From positions 5,984,001 to 6,048,000 of the forward strand of contig NZ_CP108381.1 in NCBI RefSeq assembly GCF_035956715.1: a stretch of 64,000 bases of DNA, written 5' to 3'. The notes under the pieces were generated by a model. It was given only the letters and a program-made list of their open reading frames with translations. It was not told the origin of the DNA and ran no database searches. The position numbers and the translations under genes are program-made. Positions 1-7,966 of the stretch are shown here, in pieces; position 1 is the first letter of the stretch, and the number at the start of each line of letters is the position of its first letter. The stretch is from Nocardia sp. NBC_01329 (GTDB lineage Bacteria; Actinomycetota; Actinomycetes; Mycobacteriales; Mycobacteriaceae).

Positions 1-179
1 TCGAGCAGCAGTTCGAGAATGTAGTCGGGTTCGGTGGCCGACCGGGTGATCGGCCGGAACACCCCCACCCGCGCGGTGGTCGCACACAACATCTGCAGTA
101 CGCCGAGCGCCACGGTCGATTTCCCGGTATCGCCCTCCGGGGACGCGATGTACACACTGGACGCAGCTACCTCGGCCAT
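1..179 (-). CDS. pta: Phosphate acetyltransferase, N-terminal part (runs off the left edge)
   Basis: The first 59 codons read leftwards from an ATG at 177-179. They contain a P-loop-like stretch SPEGDTGKSTVALG followed by VGVFRPITRS and DYILELL, which is the start of the long actinobacterial Pta with its N-terminal DRTGG/AAA-like domain. Pta converts acetyl-CoA and phosphate to acetyl phosphate in the cytoplasm, normally with AckA. The rest lies outside the window. In mycobacteria pta sits next to fgd1, and fgd1 is the next intact gene here, which supports the call. Confidence 0.85.
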   Translation of the reverse strand, partial: MAEVAASSVYIASPEGDTGKSTVALGVLQMLCATTARVGVFRPITRSATEPDYILELLL

Positions 180-207
180 GGCAAGAGCCTAGCTGTGTTC
201 ATCTGCC

Positions 208-486
208 GTGAACGGTCGGCTGACCTGTGCCCTTCCGCACTCTCACCCTCGTGCGGCTGGGCAGGCGGTGTGGCTGTCAGCGCTCGATGATTGCCTGCCG
301 TGGTCGCAATGGTTGCTGTATCAGCGGGTGGACCGGGCCCGCGAACTGCTCGAGGTCACCGATCTGGCGATCACCGAAGTCGCGCGCCGATCCGGGCTGG
401 GGACGGCGGAATCGCTGCGCCTGCACCTCGTGCGCCGACACGGGTTGACCCCGCGGGCCTATCGGGCGGCGTTCACCCGGCTCTGA
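208..486 (+). pseudogene. AraC/GlxA-type regulator, C-terminal helix-turn-helix remnant
   Basis: The 92-codon frame contains YQRVDRARELLEVTDLAI, then EVARRSGLG and TPRAYRAAF. This is the last helix-turn-helix of a GlxA-like AraC regulator. The amidotransferase-like sensor domain and the first helix-turn-helix are missing, because the pta start lies only 28 bp upstream. The first 30 or so residues look like unrelated readthrough. It is best read as a broken gene tail left by a deletion, not a functional regulator. Confidence 0.6.
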
Positions 487-535
487 GCCGATCCGGGTGA
501 ACGCCGCGGCGCACGGGATACCGGCCCGGGCCGCC

Positions 536-1546
536 TCAACCCAGTGTGCGCAGGCGCGGCGCGAGGTCGCGCTGGAACAGGTCCAGGAACCGGCGTTGAT
601 CGTGCCCGGGGGCATGGAACACCAGGTGGTTCAATCCCGCGTCGATATACGGCTCGATCTGCTCGATTGCCTGGTCCGGGTCGCTGGCGACGATCCAGCG
701 TTTGGCGATCTGCTCGATGGGCAGCGCGTCGGCCGCTTCCTCCATCTCGATCGGATCGGTAATGCTGTGCTTCTGCTCGGCGGTGAGTGAGAGCGGGGCC
801 CAGAAGCGGGTGTTCTCCAGTGCCAGTTCGGGATCGGTGTCGTAGGAGATCTTGATCTCGATCATCCGGTCGATCGTGCTCACTTCGCGGTCGACCTTGG
901 CCGCGCCCTCGGCGACCGCGGGCATGAGTTTCTCGGTGTATAGGTCCATGCCCTTGCCGGAGGTGCAGATGAACCCGTCGCCGGCGCGCCCCGCATAGCG
1001 GGCCACCACGGGGCCACCGGCAGCGACGTACACCGGGATACCACCTTCGGGAACGTCGTAGATGGAGGCGCCCACGGTCTTGTAGTAGGTGCCGTCGAAG
1101 TCGGTGCGGGCGCCGGTCCACAGCGCGCGCATCAGATCGACCGATTCGCGCAGCCGGGCGAACCGCTCCTTGAACTCCGGCCATTCACCGGAGTACCCGG
1201 TGGCTATCTCGTTCAGTGCCTCGCCGGTACCGACGCCCAGCATCACCCGTCCCGGGTACAGGCAGCCCATGGTCGCGAAGGCCTGGGCGATCACCGCGGG
1301 GTTGTACCGGAAGGTAGGGGTGAGTACCGAGGTGCCCAGCATGATGCGCTCGGTGCGCTCGCCCGCGGCCGCCATCCAGGCCAGGGAGAACGGTGCGTGA
1401 CCGCCCTTGTGCCGCCACGGCTGGAAATGATCGCTGACCGTCGCGCTGTCGAGGCCGTGTTCCTCGACCAGTACCGCCAGCTCAACCAGTTCACGGGGTC
1501 CGAATTGTTCCGCCGACGCTTTGTACCCGAGCTTCAGCTCACCCAT
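536..1546 (-). CDS. fgd1: F420-dependent glucose-6-phosphate dehydrogenase
   Basis: This 336-residue luciferase-like (LLM) TIM-barrel protein begins MGELKLGYKASAEQF, and its length equals that of mycobacterial Fgd1. Recognisable parts are TVSDHFQPWRH, GTSVLTPTFRYNPA and GVGTGEALNE, which carry cofactor and substrate residues in this family. It oxidises glucose-6-phosphate to 6-phosphogluconolactone and reduces coenzyme F420, feeding the F420H2-dependent reductases of actinobacteria. The ATG at 1546 has AGGAG nine bases upstream. It lies on the same strand as pta, as in M. tuberculosis, separated only by the AraC remnant. Confidence 0.93.
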   Translation of the reverse strand: MGELKLGYKASAEQFGPRELVELAVLVEEHGLDSATVSDHFQPWRHKGGHAPFSLAWMAAAGERTERIMLGTSVLTPTFRYNPAVIAQAFATMGCLYPGRVMLGVGTGEALNEIATGYSGEWPEFKERFARLRESVDLMRALWTGARTDFDGTYYKTVGASIYDVPEGGIPVYVAAGGPVVARYAGRAGDGFICTSGKGMDLYTEKLMPAVAEGAAKVDREVSTIDRMIEIKISYDTDPELALENTRFWAPLSLTAEQKHSITDPIEMEEAADALPIEQIAKRWIVASDPDQAIEQIEPYIDAGLNHLVFHAPGHDQRRFLDLFQRDLAPRLRTLG

Positions 1547-1615
1547 TTGCGCCCACTCCTGTCGCGTTGTGGTCGGACCGTTTCCGGCCCGGATTCGACC
1601 CTAATAGGCGCAGTT

Positions 1616-1669
1616 GGGCGAAGCCCACCCGCAGCCCGCGCACGGCCGGAGCGAGGGCGGAAGTACGCG
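1616..1669 (+). repeat. Dispersed intergenic repeat, copy 1
   Basis: About 50 bases in the gap between the divergent fgd1 and HAD genes match, in inverted orientation, 21461-21510. A 25-base block is identical and holds GCAGCCCGCGCACGGCCGG. It is preceded in both copies by a small hairpin of the form GGGCGWAGCCC. Neither copy codes for protein in a consistent frame. Confidence 0.7.
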
Positions 1670-1766
1670 TCGTAGGCGGTCTCCGGTAGTCCCGTTCTCG
1701 GCTCGCGTTCTCGATTCCGGGCGCGGCATACCCATCCCTCGGATCGCGAAGCGCAGAATCGATGGG

Positions 1767-2582
1767 GTGAGCACAGACGACCGGATTCTGTCCTACCTCA
1801 CCGATATGGACGGGGTGCTGGTACATGAGGACCATATGGTTCCCGGCGCCGACGAATTCCTCGCCGAACTGCGGGCCGAGGAGATCCCTTTCCTGGTGCT
1901 GACCAACAATTCCATTCGCACTCCACGCGATCTGCAGGCGCGGTTGCGGCAGACCGGGCTGGAGATCCCTGAACATTCGATCTGGACCTCTGCCCTGGCC
2001 ACGGCCAGTTTCCTCGACGAACAGCGGCCGGGCGGGACGGCCTATGTGGTCGGTGAGTCCGGGTTGACCACCGCGCTGCACGAGATCGGCTATGTGCTGA
2101 CGGAGGTCGACCCCGACTATGTGGTGCTGGGCGAGACCCGCACCTACTCGTTCGAAGCGATCACCACCGCGATCCGGCTGGTCGAACGGGGTGCGCGGTT
2201 CATCGCCACCAACCCCGACCCGACCGGCCCGTCCCGCGACGGTGTACTACCCGCGACCGGCTCGGTGGCCGCTCTGATCACCCGCGCCACCGGTCGCGAT
2301 CCCTACTACATCGGCAAACCGAACCCGCTGATGATGCGTTCGGCGCTGCGCCGGATCGATGCCCACTCACAGACCAGTGTGATGATCGGTGACCGGATGG
2401 ATACCGACGTGATCTCCGGAATGGAGGCCGGTATGCGCACCATCCTGGTGACTTCCGGTATCTCGACGAAAATGTCGGTCGAGCACTACCCCTACCGCCC
2501 GACCATGGTCCTGAACTCGGTGGCCGACCTGGTCGGGCGGGTACGCACCCCATTCTCCGATCCGCCCCCTCAGACGACCTGA
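1767..2582 (+). CDS. NagD/HAD-IIA family sugar-phosphate phosphatase
   Basis: The 271-residue protein has the HAD signature motifs in order: DMDGVLV near residue 13 (nucleophile and acid aspartates), LTNNS (motif II), GKPNPLMM (motif III lysine) and GDRMDTDV (motif IV aspartates). The cap between motifs II and III is of the NagD (IIA) type. Such enzymes dephosphorylate small sugar phosphates or p-nitrophenyl phosphate in the cytoplasm; the true substrate cannot be read from sequence. I chose the GTG at 1767 because homology starts there; an upstream ATG at 1614 would add 51 low-complexity residues across the repeat at 1616-1669. It converges on metZ. Confidence 0.85.
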   Translation: MSTDDRILSYLTDMDGVLVHEDHMVPGADEFLAELRAEEIPFLVLTNNSIRTPRDLQARLRQTGLEIPEHSIWTSALATASFLDEQRPGGTAYVVGESGLTTALHEIGYVLTEVDPDYVVLGETRTYSFEAITTAIRLVERGARFIATNPDPTGPSRDGVLPATGSVAALITRATGRDPYYIGKPNPLMMRSALRRIDAHSQTSVMIGDRMDTDVISGMEAGMRTILVTSGISTKMSVEHYPYRPTMVLNSVADLVGRVRTPFSDPPPQTT

Positions 2583-2618
2583 TCGGCGGAACGGCCCTAC
2601 CTTCCCAGGCGGGGCAGA

Positions 2619-3833
2619 TCAGCTGAGCGCGTTGTCCAGGTCGCCGAGCAGGTCTTCGATGTCCTCGAGTCCGACCGAGATCCGCACGACCCCGTCCGAC
2701 AGGCCGATGCTCGCGCGCCCCTCCGGGCCCATGGCTCGGTGGGTGGTGGTCGCCGGATGGGTGATGAGGCTTTTGGCGTCGCCCAGATTGTTGGAGATAT
2801 CGACGATCCTCAACCCGTTGAGTACTTCGAAGGCCCGTTTCTTGGCGTGGTCGGCGGCGGCCTTCAGTTCGAAGGTCACCACGGTGCCGCCGCCGCTCAT
2901 CTGTTCGGCCGCCAGGGCGTACTGGGGGTGCGATTCCAGGAACGGGTACCTTACCCAGCCGACCGCGGGATGTTCGTCGAGGTAGCGGGCGATCCGCAGC
3001 GCGGAATCGGTGGACTGCCGGACGCGCAGCGGCATGGTTTCCAGACCTTTGAGCAGCGTCCAGGCGTTGAACGGGCTCAGTGCGGGTCCGGTGTGGCGCA
3101 TCAGTGTTTTCACCGGGCCCTCGATGTACTCCGAGGTACCGAGGATCGCGCCGCCCAGGACCCGGCCCTGGCCGTCGATATGTTTGGTGCCGGAGTAGAC
3201 CAACACGTCGGCGCCGAGTTCGAATCCGCGTTGTAGCAACGGGGTGGCGAACACATTGTCCAGCACCACCTTCGCGCCCGCGGCGTGGGCGAGTTCGCAG
3301 ACCTTGCGCACATCGACCAGGGTCTGCATCGGATTGGCCGGGGTTTCGAAGAACACCGCGGTGGTGGGTTCGGACAGGGCGGCTTCCCATTGGTCGAGGT
3401 CTTCACCGTCGACGAATACTGTCTCCACGCCCCAGCGCGGCAGGATTTCGTTACATACGACGAAGCAGGATCCGAACAGGCTGCGCGCGGCCACCAGCCG
3501 GTCGCCCGCTTTCAGCAGCGCACCGAGCGCGACGAAAACGGCGGCCATACCGCTGGCGGTCGCGAAACAGGCTTCGGCGCCGTCGAGTAGGCGCATCCGC
3601 TCCTGGAAGGTGGTGACGGTGGGGTTGCCGTAGCGGGAGTACACGTAGTGCGGGTTGTCGCCGGTGAACGCGGCTTCGGCCGCTTCGGCGCTGGCGTAGA
3701 CGAATCCGGAGTTCAGGTACAGGGCTTCGGAGGTTTCGTCGAAGCCCGACCTGCTCAGGCCGCCGCGCACGCCCAGTGTCGCGGGGCCGACGCCTTCGGG
3801 TAGCGGGCGTTCGAACGAGCCGCCGCCGATCAC
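2619..3833 (-). CDS. metZ: O-succinylhomoserine sulfhydrylase
   Basis: This 404-residue fold-type I PLP enzyme of the Cys/Met metabolism family makes homocysteine from O-succinylhomoserine and sulfide. YSRYGNPTV, the lysine-bearing VYSGTKHIDGQGR (Schiff-base lysine) and NNLGDAKSLITHPATTTH identify MetZ rather than MetB. The GTG at 3831-3833 overlaps the TGA of the rhodanese gene (GTGA), so the two are translationally coupled. The same gene pair occurs in mycobacteria (Rv0390-Rv0391). Both are downstream of a SAM-IV riboswitch, so methionine sufficiency should switch them off. Confidence 0.93.
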   Translation of the reverse strand: MIGGGSFERPLPEGVGPATLGVRGGLSRSGFDETSEALYLNSGFVYASAEAAEAAFTGDNPHYVYSRYGNPTVTTFQERMRLLDGAEACFATASGMAAVFVALGALLKAGDRLVAARSLFGSCFVVCNEILPRWGVETVFVDGEDLDQWEAALSEPTTAVFFETPANPMQTLVDVRKVCELAHAAGAKVVLDNVFATPLLQRGFELGADVLVYSGTKHIDGQGRVLGGAILGTSEYIEGPVKTLMRHTGPALSPFNAWTLLKGLETMPLRVRQSTDSALRIARYLDEHPAVGWVRYPFLESHPQYALAAEQMSGGGTVVTFELKAAADHAKKRAFEVLNGLRIVDISNNLGDAKSLITHPATTTHRAMGPEGRASIGLSDGVVRISVGLEDIEDLLGDLDNALS

Positions 3834-4246
3834 GATTGGCGCCAGGGGAGTCCGTGGGCCCGCCAGCCGGAGCCACCGCGGTGGCCGAGTTCGTCCAGCG
3901 GTCCTTCGAATCCCTCGCTGATGTTGTAGGAGGGGCCGATACCGGCCGCGGTCGCGGCGTCGGCCGCGTGGGCCGAACGTTGACCGGAGCGACACAGGAA
4001 GAGTACGGGTGCGCCGGCGGGACGGTCGGTCAGCGCGCTACGCAGCTGGTCGAGGAATCCGCTGTTGCGAGTGCCGGTGCCGTCGACCCACTCCACCAGC
4101 AGTGTCGGCTTGGCGATGGCGCTGGTATCGGGTACTCCGACGAACTTCCACTCGGCTTCGGTCCGCACGTCCACCAGGACTGCGTCCGGATTCTCGGTCA
4201 GCAGTTCCCATGCCTGCTCCGGACCGATATCCCCTGCGTAACTCAT
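3830..4246 (-). CDS. Rhodanese-domain sulfurtransferase coupled to metZ
   Basis: This is a single rhodanese domain of 138 residues: VLVDVRTEAEW (CH2A-like motif) and the active loop FLCRSGQRS, whose cysteine carries the persulfide. The partner is probably the sulfide-consuming MetZ, encoded directly downstream with a 4-bp overlap, so a role in sulfur delivery is likely but inferred. The ATG at 4246 is preceded by AGGAGG at an 8-base gap. A GTG at 4255 is in frame but falls inside the region expected to hold the ribosome site, so it was rejected. Confidence 0.88.
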   Translation of the reverse strand: MSYAGDIGPEQAWELLTENPDAVLVDVRTEAEWKFVGVPDTSAIAKPTLLVEWVDGTGTRNSGFLDQLRSALTDRPAGAPVLFLCRSGQRSAHAADAATAAGIGPSYNISEGFEGPLDELGHRGGSGWRAHGLPWRQS

Positions 4247-4262
4247 ATGTGGCACCTCCTGC

Positions 4263-4376
4263 GAATCCGCACTTGCCGCATCCGATCGATGCGCGCCAGG
4301 TCGTCACCCGGAGCACCCCACCGCGGAGGAGGGTTGCCGGCCAGCGAGCCGGGGCTTGACACTGGCACTCATGACC
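4263..4376 (-). promoter_or_regulatory. SAM-IV riboswitch upstream of rhodanese-metZ
   Basis: Read on the minus strand the leader contains GGTCATGAGTGCCAGTGTCA, GCCCCGGCTCGCTGGCCGGC, AACCCTCC, CGCGGTGGGGTGCTCCGGGT and GACGACC, ending in GCGGCAAGTGCGGAT. This follows, element by element, the SAM-IV aptamer known from mycobacteria and other actinobacteria: outer stem GGTCAT/GTGACGACC-like, the SAM core shared with SAM-I, and the downstream pseudoknot arm. It ends about 16 bases before the start codon, so control of translation initiation by SAM is likely. Confidence 0.9.
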
Positions 4377-4385
4377 TAATTCACG

Positions 4386-4416
4386 AGATTAACCCGGCCC
4401 GGCCCGGCCGTGTCAA
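4386..4416 (-). promoter_or_regulatory. Promoter for the SAM-IV/rhodanese/metZ transcript
   Basis: On the minus strand a perfect -35 TTGACA (4411-4416) is followed by a -10-like TAATCT (4386-4391, 19-base spacer) or GTTAAT (4388-4393, 17-base spacer). It sits immediately before the aptamer, which places the transcript start close to 4378. Confidence 0.65.
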
Positions 4417-4442
4417 ACCTTGGTTGACGCTCCCGGGCGGGA

Positions 4443-4913
4443 TCATTCCACCGGTTGGTTGCACACCCGCCATTCGCCGTCGGACTGGAACAGCCACCAG
4501 GTCGCGGTCTTCTCGTCGCCCTCGACGCGGCTGGTCACTTCGATGGTCGCCGTATCACCGTTGACCTGGACGGGGCCGAATCTCGTGATCTCGATGTCTT
4601 TTCCGGTTTCGTCGGGTTTCAGCTGCCCGGCCAGCGGCGACCGCGCGGGGGCGAAGCCCGGGCATACCGCCTCGCGCGGCGGCGCCACCCCGTAGCGGCT
4701 GCTCGTCTGGGCGAAGTCGCGGACCGCTCCGGCGATGCGGTCGGAATCTGTGACATTTTTCTCAACCGGCGCCACCAGTCCGGCGATCAGTACACCGCCC
4801 AGTACCAGGGCCGCGACCACCGCGGCCACGATGAACGGGGTGATCGAGCGCGGTGGCTCACCGTCCCCCGATTCGGTGGGCGCCTGCTCGTCGGCTCCTC
4901 CGGCATCGCTCAT
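4443..4913 (-). CDS. Membrane-anchored protein with extracytoplasmic NTF2-like domain
   Basis: The 156-residue protein has an acidic, Pro-rich cytoplasmic N-terminus, one transmembrane helix (FIVAAVVAALVLGGVLIAGL, near residues 27-46) and an outer domain of about 105 residues. That domain has a single Cys pair (VCPGF and RVCNQ) and a terminal WWLFQSDGEWRVCN strand typical of small actinobacterial NTF2/Mce-associated-like lipid-envelope proteins. The function is unknown. The start is the ATG at 4913 (MSDAGG); a start four codons earlier is possible. It faces the metZ operon in tandem but has its own promoter region. Confidence 0.6.
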   Translation of the reverse strand: MSDAGGADEQAPTESGDGEPPRSITPFIVAAVVAALVLGGVLIAGLVAPVEKNVTDSDRIAGAVRDFAQTSSRYGVAPPREAVCPGFAPARSPLAGQLKPDETGKDIEITRFGPVQVNGDTATIEVTSRVEGDEKTATWWLFQSDGEWRVCNQPVE

Positions 4914-5073
4914 ACCGACGATCATCCCTGGTCCCCGGATCGGCCCGTGCCCGCACCCCGATAGAATCGAGTGAGAGGCGGGTATCGCAGCACAGCGTTA
5001 TCCGCGCGGACGTGGGATGACCGGTGAACAGCCGCCCGCGAACGGCGCGATGTAGGTGCATACGGACCGCGCG

Positions 5074-5092
5074 TCAAGTTAGCCTAAGCTAA
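5074..5092 (+). promoter_or_regulatory. IdeR/DtxR-type iron box upstream of fprA
   Basis: The site reads TCAAGTTAGCCTAAGCTAA and matches 16 of 19 positions of the IdeR consensus TTAGGTTAGSCTAACCTAA, including the central palindrome. It lies 47 bases before the fprA ATG, a position compatible with repression of the promoter by iron-loaded IdeR. Confidence 0.7.
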
Positions 5093-5138
5093 CGACAACG
5101 CCAGTGATTCTTTCGACCGATAAGGGTGCGCGTAACAG

Positions 5139-6527
5139 ATGACCGAGCAGAAGGAAGCGAACCGCCCGCTTCGGATCGCGATCGTCGGGGCCGGGCCGGC
5201 CGGCATCTATGCCGCTGACGCGTTGATGAAATCCGATGCGGACGTCTCGATCGATCTGTTCGAGCGGATGCCCGCGCCGTTCGGGCTGATCCGCTACGGC
5301 GTCGCTCCGGACCATCCGCGGATCAAGGGAATCGTCACCGCCCTGCACAAGGTGCTGGACAAGGAGCAGGTGCGCCTGCTCGGCAATATCGACTACGGCA
5401 CCGACATCACGCTGTCGGATATGCGCCGCTTCTACGACGCGGTGATCTTCTCCACCGGGGCCAACGCCGACCGGGCGCTGCCGATCCAGGGTATCGATCT
5501 GGACGGCTCCTACGGCGCGGCCGATTTCGTGTCCTGGTACGACGGCCATCCGGACGTGCCGCGCACCTGGCCGTTGGACGCGGAGAAGGTCGCGGTCCTG
5601 GGCGTCGGCAATGTCGCGCTCGATGTGGCGCGCGTGCTGGCCAAGACCGGTGACGAACTGCTGCCCACCGAGATTCCGCCGAATGTGTACGAGGGCCTCA
5701 AGAACAACAAGGCCGTCGAGGTGCACGTATTCGGCCGCCGCGGCCCGGCGCAGGCCAAGTTCACCCCGCTGGAACTGCGCGAACTCGACCATTCCCCGAC
5801 GATCGAGGTCATCGTCGATCCGGAGGACATCGACTACGACGAGGGCTCCGAGGCCGCGCGCCGTCACTCCAAGCAGGTCGATATGGTCGCCAACACTCTC
5901 GAGCAGTGGGCCATCCGCGACCAGGGTGATCGCCCGCACAAGCTGTTCCTGCACTTCTTCGAATCCCCGGCCGAGATCCTGGGTGAGGACGGCAAGGTCG
6001 TGGGCCTGCGCACCGAGCGCACCCAGCTCGACGGCACCGGCAATGTGAAAGGCACCGGCACCTTCAAGGAATGGGATGTGCAGTCGGTCTACCGGGCCGT
6101 CGGCTACCTGTCCCAGAACATCTCCGAACTGCCCTTCGACGATCAGGCCGGTGTCATCCCGAACGAGGCCGGCCGGGTCCTGGTCGACGAGAACGCCGAC
6201 GGCGCCGCCCGTTATATGTCGGGCACCTACGTGACCGGTTGGATCAAGCGTGGGCCGGTCGGACTCATCGGCCACACCAAGGGTGATGCGAACGAGACGG
6301 TCGCCTGCCTCGTGGACGACAGCGCGAATTTCGTCGCTGCCGAGAGCCCGGAGCCCGAAGCCGTGCTCGAGTTCCTGGAGAGCCGGGGCATCCCGTTCAC
6401 CACCTGGGCCGGCTGGTACCGGCTGGACGCGCACGAGCGGTCGCTCGGTGAGCCCGAGGGCCGCGAGCGGGTCAAGGTCGTCGAGCGCGAGGACATGTTG
6501 CGCGCCAGCGAACCGAACAAGGTCTGA
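5139..6527 (+). CDS. fprA: NADPH:ferredoxin reductase (adrenodoxin reductase type)
   Basis: The 462-residue flavoprotein has the FAD dinucleotide motif IAIVGAGPAGIYAADAL near residue 13, the adrenodoxin-reductase hallmark PAPFGLIRYGVAPDH, an NADP(H) Rossmann motif VAVLGVGNVALDVARVL near residue 148, and the C-terminal GWIKRGPVGLIGHTK. It transfers electrons from NADPH to ferredoxins that serve P450s and Fe-S enzymes in the cytoplasm. Length agrees with mycobacterial FprA. The iron box 47 bp upstream predicts induction in iron limitation. Confidence 0.93.
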   Translation: MTEQKEANRPLRIAIVGAGPAGIYAADALMKSDADVSIDLFERMPAPFGLIRYGVAPDHPRIKGIVTALHKVLDKEQVRLLGNIDYGTDITLSDMRRFYDAVIFSTGANADRALPIQGIDLDGSYGAADFVSWYDGHPDVPRTWPLDAEKVAVLGVGNVALDVARVLAKTGDELLPTEIPPNVYEGLKNNKAVEVHVFGRRGPAQAKFTPLELRELDHSPTIEVIVDPEDIDYDEGSEAARRHSKQVDMVANTLEQWAIRDQGDRPHKLFLHFFESPAEILGEDGKVVGLRTERTQLDGTGNVKGTGTFKEWDVQSVYRAVGYLSQNISELPFDDQAGVIPNEAGRVLVDENADGAARYMSGTYVTGWIKRGPVGLIGHTKGDANETVACLVDDSANFVAAESPEPEAVLEFLESRGIPFTTWAGWYRLDAHERSLGEPEGRERVKVVEREDMLRASEPNKV

Positions 6528-6536
6528 ATGGTGGCC

Positions 6537-6567
6537 CGCTCCTCCCGGTCCATGGTTGGGAGGAGCG
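6537..6567 (+). terminator. 10-bp perfect hairpin after fprA covering the next ribosome site
   Basis: CGCTCCTCCC (6537-6546) pairs with GGGAGGAGCG (6558-6567) around an 11-base loop, starting 9 bases after the fprA stop. The 3' arm contains the GGAGG that precedes the ATG at 6569. No T-tract follows, so it may act as a weak terminator or hide the Shine-Dalgarno of the downstream gene. Confidence 0.5.
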
Positions 6568-6568
6568 A

Positions 6569-7465
6569 ATGCCCCGACATCTCAGGCATGCTGTAGCAGT
6601 GTTCGACGCCCATGTGCACATCATCGATCCGCGGTTTCCGCTGACCGAGAACGAAGGCTACCTACCGGAGCCCTATACCGTCGCCGACTATCGGCGGCGG
6701 ATGACCCGGTTCCGGCCTTCCGGTGGCGCGGTGGTGAGCGCTTCGTTCCAGGGGAACGATCAGAGCTATCTGCGGGCCGCCCTCGCCGAACTCGGCCCCG
6801 GTTGGGTCGGGGTGACCCGGCTGGATCTCGACGCCACCGACGCCGAGATCTTCGATCTGCACGAGGCCGGAGTGCGTGCGGTCCGGTTCAACCTCAAACG
6901 CGCGGCAGCCGATATCGCGAGTATGACCCGCCAGGCGTTGCGCGCCCATGAACTGGCCGGTTGGCATGTGGAGATCTATGTGGACGGCCAGATGCTGGCC
7001 TCACTGCAACCGGTGATCCTGAAACTGCCGAAGGTCTCCGTCGACCACCTCGGAATGTCCGAGGAGGGTATGTCGTATCTGCTGAATCTGGTCGACCGCG
7101 GTGCGCGGGTGAAGGCGACCGGTTTCGGCAGGGTCGATATGAATGTCGCTACGGCGCTGCGCCGGATCCACGCGGTCAATCCGGCGGCGCTGATGTTCGG
7201 CAGCGATCTGCCGGGCACGCGTGCGGGTCGGCCGTTCCGGGAATCGGATGTGGAGCTGATCTGCGATGTGGTCGGCACCGATATGAACGCGGTGTTGGAA
7301 GACAATGCCCGCGCGTTCTACGGCTTGCCCGCGATCGATCGAACCGCCGAGGATCCGACGCCGACGCTGCCGCTGTTCGTTCCGCCGCGCGACGGCCGGC
7401 CCGCGGCCCACGACGGAACTACTCGCCCGCTACCGATCATTCAGCAGCGGCCGGGCCCGGGCTGA
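6569..7465 (+). CDS. Amidohydrolase-2 family metal-dependent hydrolase
   Basis: The 298-residue protein starts with the metal-binding HxH of TIM-barrel amidohydrolases (FDAHVHIIDPRFPL). It continues with VSVDHLGMS (metal-binding His) and the late FGSDLPGTR aspartate that closes the active site. This is the family of 2-pyrone-4,6-dicarboxylate lactonases and related lactone or decarboxylating hydrolases; the substrate is unknown. The ATG at 6569 follows GGAGG by five bases, though that site is folded into the hairpin at 6537-6567. A GTG at 6599 just before FDAHVH is an alternative start. Confidence 0.8.
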   Translation: MPRHLRHAVAVFDAHVHIIDPRFPLTENEGYLPEPYTVADYRRRMTRFRPSGGAVVSASFQGNDQSYLRAALAELGPGWVGVTRLDLDATDAEIFDLHEAGVRAVRFNLKRAAADIASMTRQALRAHELAGWHVEIYVDGQMLASLQPVILKLPKVSVDHLGMSEEGMSYLLNLVDRGARVKATGFGRVDMNVATALRRIHAVNPAALMFGSDLPGTRAGRPFRESDVELICDVVGTDMNAVLEDNARAFYGLPAIDRTAEDPTPTLPLFVPPRDGRPAAHDGTTRPLPIIQQRPGPG

Positions 7466-7483
7466 TCCGGCGGTTCGAGGTGA

Positions 7484-7966
7484 TCACGCCGCGATCGCGC
7501 CGATCACCCAGACCCCGCTCGCCAGCAGCGCGCCCAATAGTTCCACCAGGATCGAGAGCCCGACACCTTTGATCGCATGTTTGCTCGACACCCATGCCTG
7601 CCGGTTGTCGGGGAGGCGCTGCAATTCCGAAAGGTAGACGCCCACCACGAAACCCACGAACAGGCCGACGACGGGTATCACGAAGAATCCGGCGATCCCG
7701 ACGAGGCCGCCGAGCAGCAGTGTCCGGTTCGGTACGCCGGCTTCCTTCAACTTCTGCCCCGGCCAGGTGTATTTCACGACCCCCGAGATGACCAGCAGGA
7801 CGGTACTGATCGCCAGGACGGCCCATGCTGTCGTACCGCCGGTGACGAACGCCCAGACGGCGATCGCCCCGAAGATCAAGATCACCCCCGGCAGGATCGG
7901 CACCACGATACCGACCAGCCCGACCAGAATCACCAGGCCGACAACGATTTCTCCCCATACGCTCAC
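7484..7966 (-). CDS. DUF456 family membrane protein
   Basis: The 160-residue protein has four or five hydrophobic segments and the DUF456 pattern: VPILPGVILIFGAI near the N-terminus, GxxKxxxP-like WPGQKLKEAGVPNRTLLLGGLVG, and a Gly-rich FFVIPVVGLFVGFVVGVYLSE. The function of the family is unknown. It converges with the amidohydrolase, and its start is ATG 7966. Confidence 0.8.
   Translation of the reverse strand: MSVWGEIVVGLVILVGLVGIVVPILPGVILIFGAIAVWAFVTGGTTAWAVLAISTVLLVISGVVKYTWPGQKLKEAGVPNRTLLLGGLVGIAGFFVIPVVGLFVGFVVGVYLSELQRLPDNRQAWVSSKHAIKGVGLSILVELLGALLASGVWVIGAIAA

Noticed and set aside
5079..6434. A 451-codon minus-strand frame opposite fprA
   Set aside because: FprA motifs on the plus strand are complete; the opposite frame has no family features.
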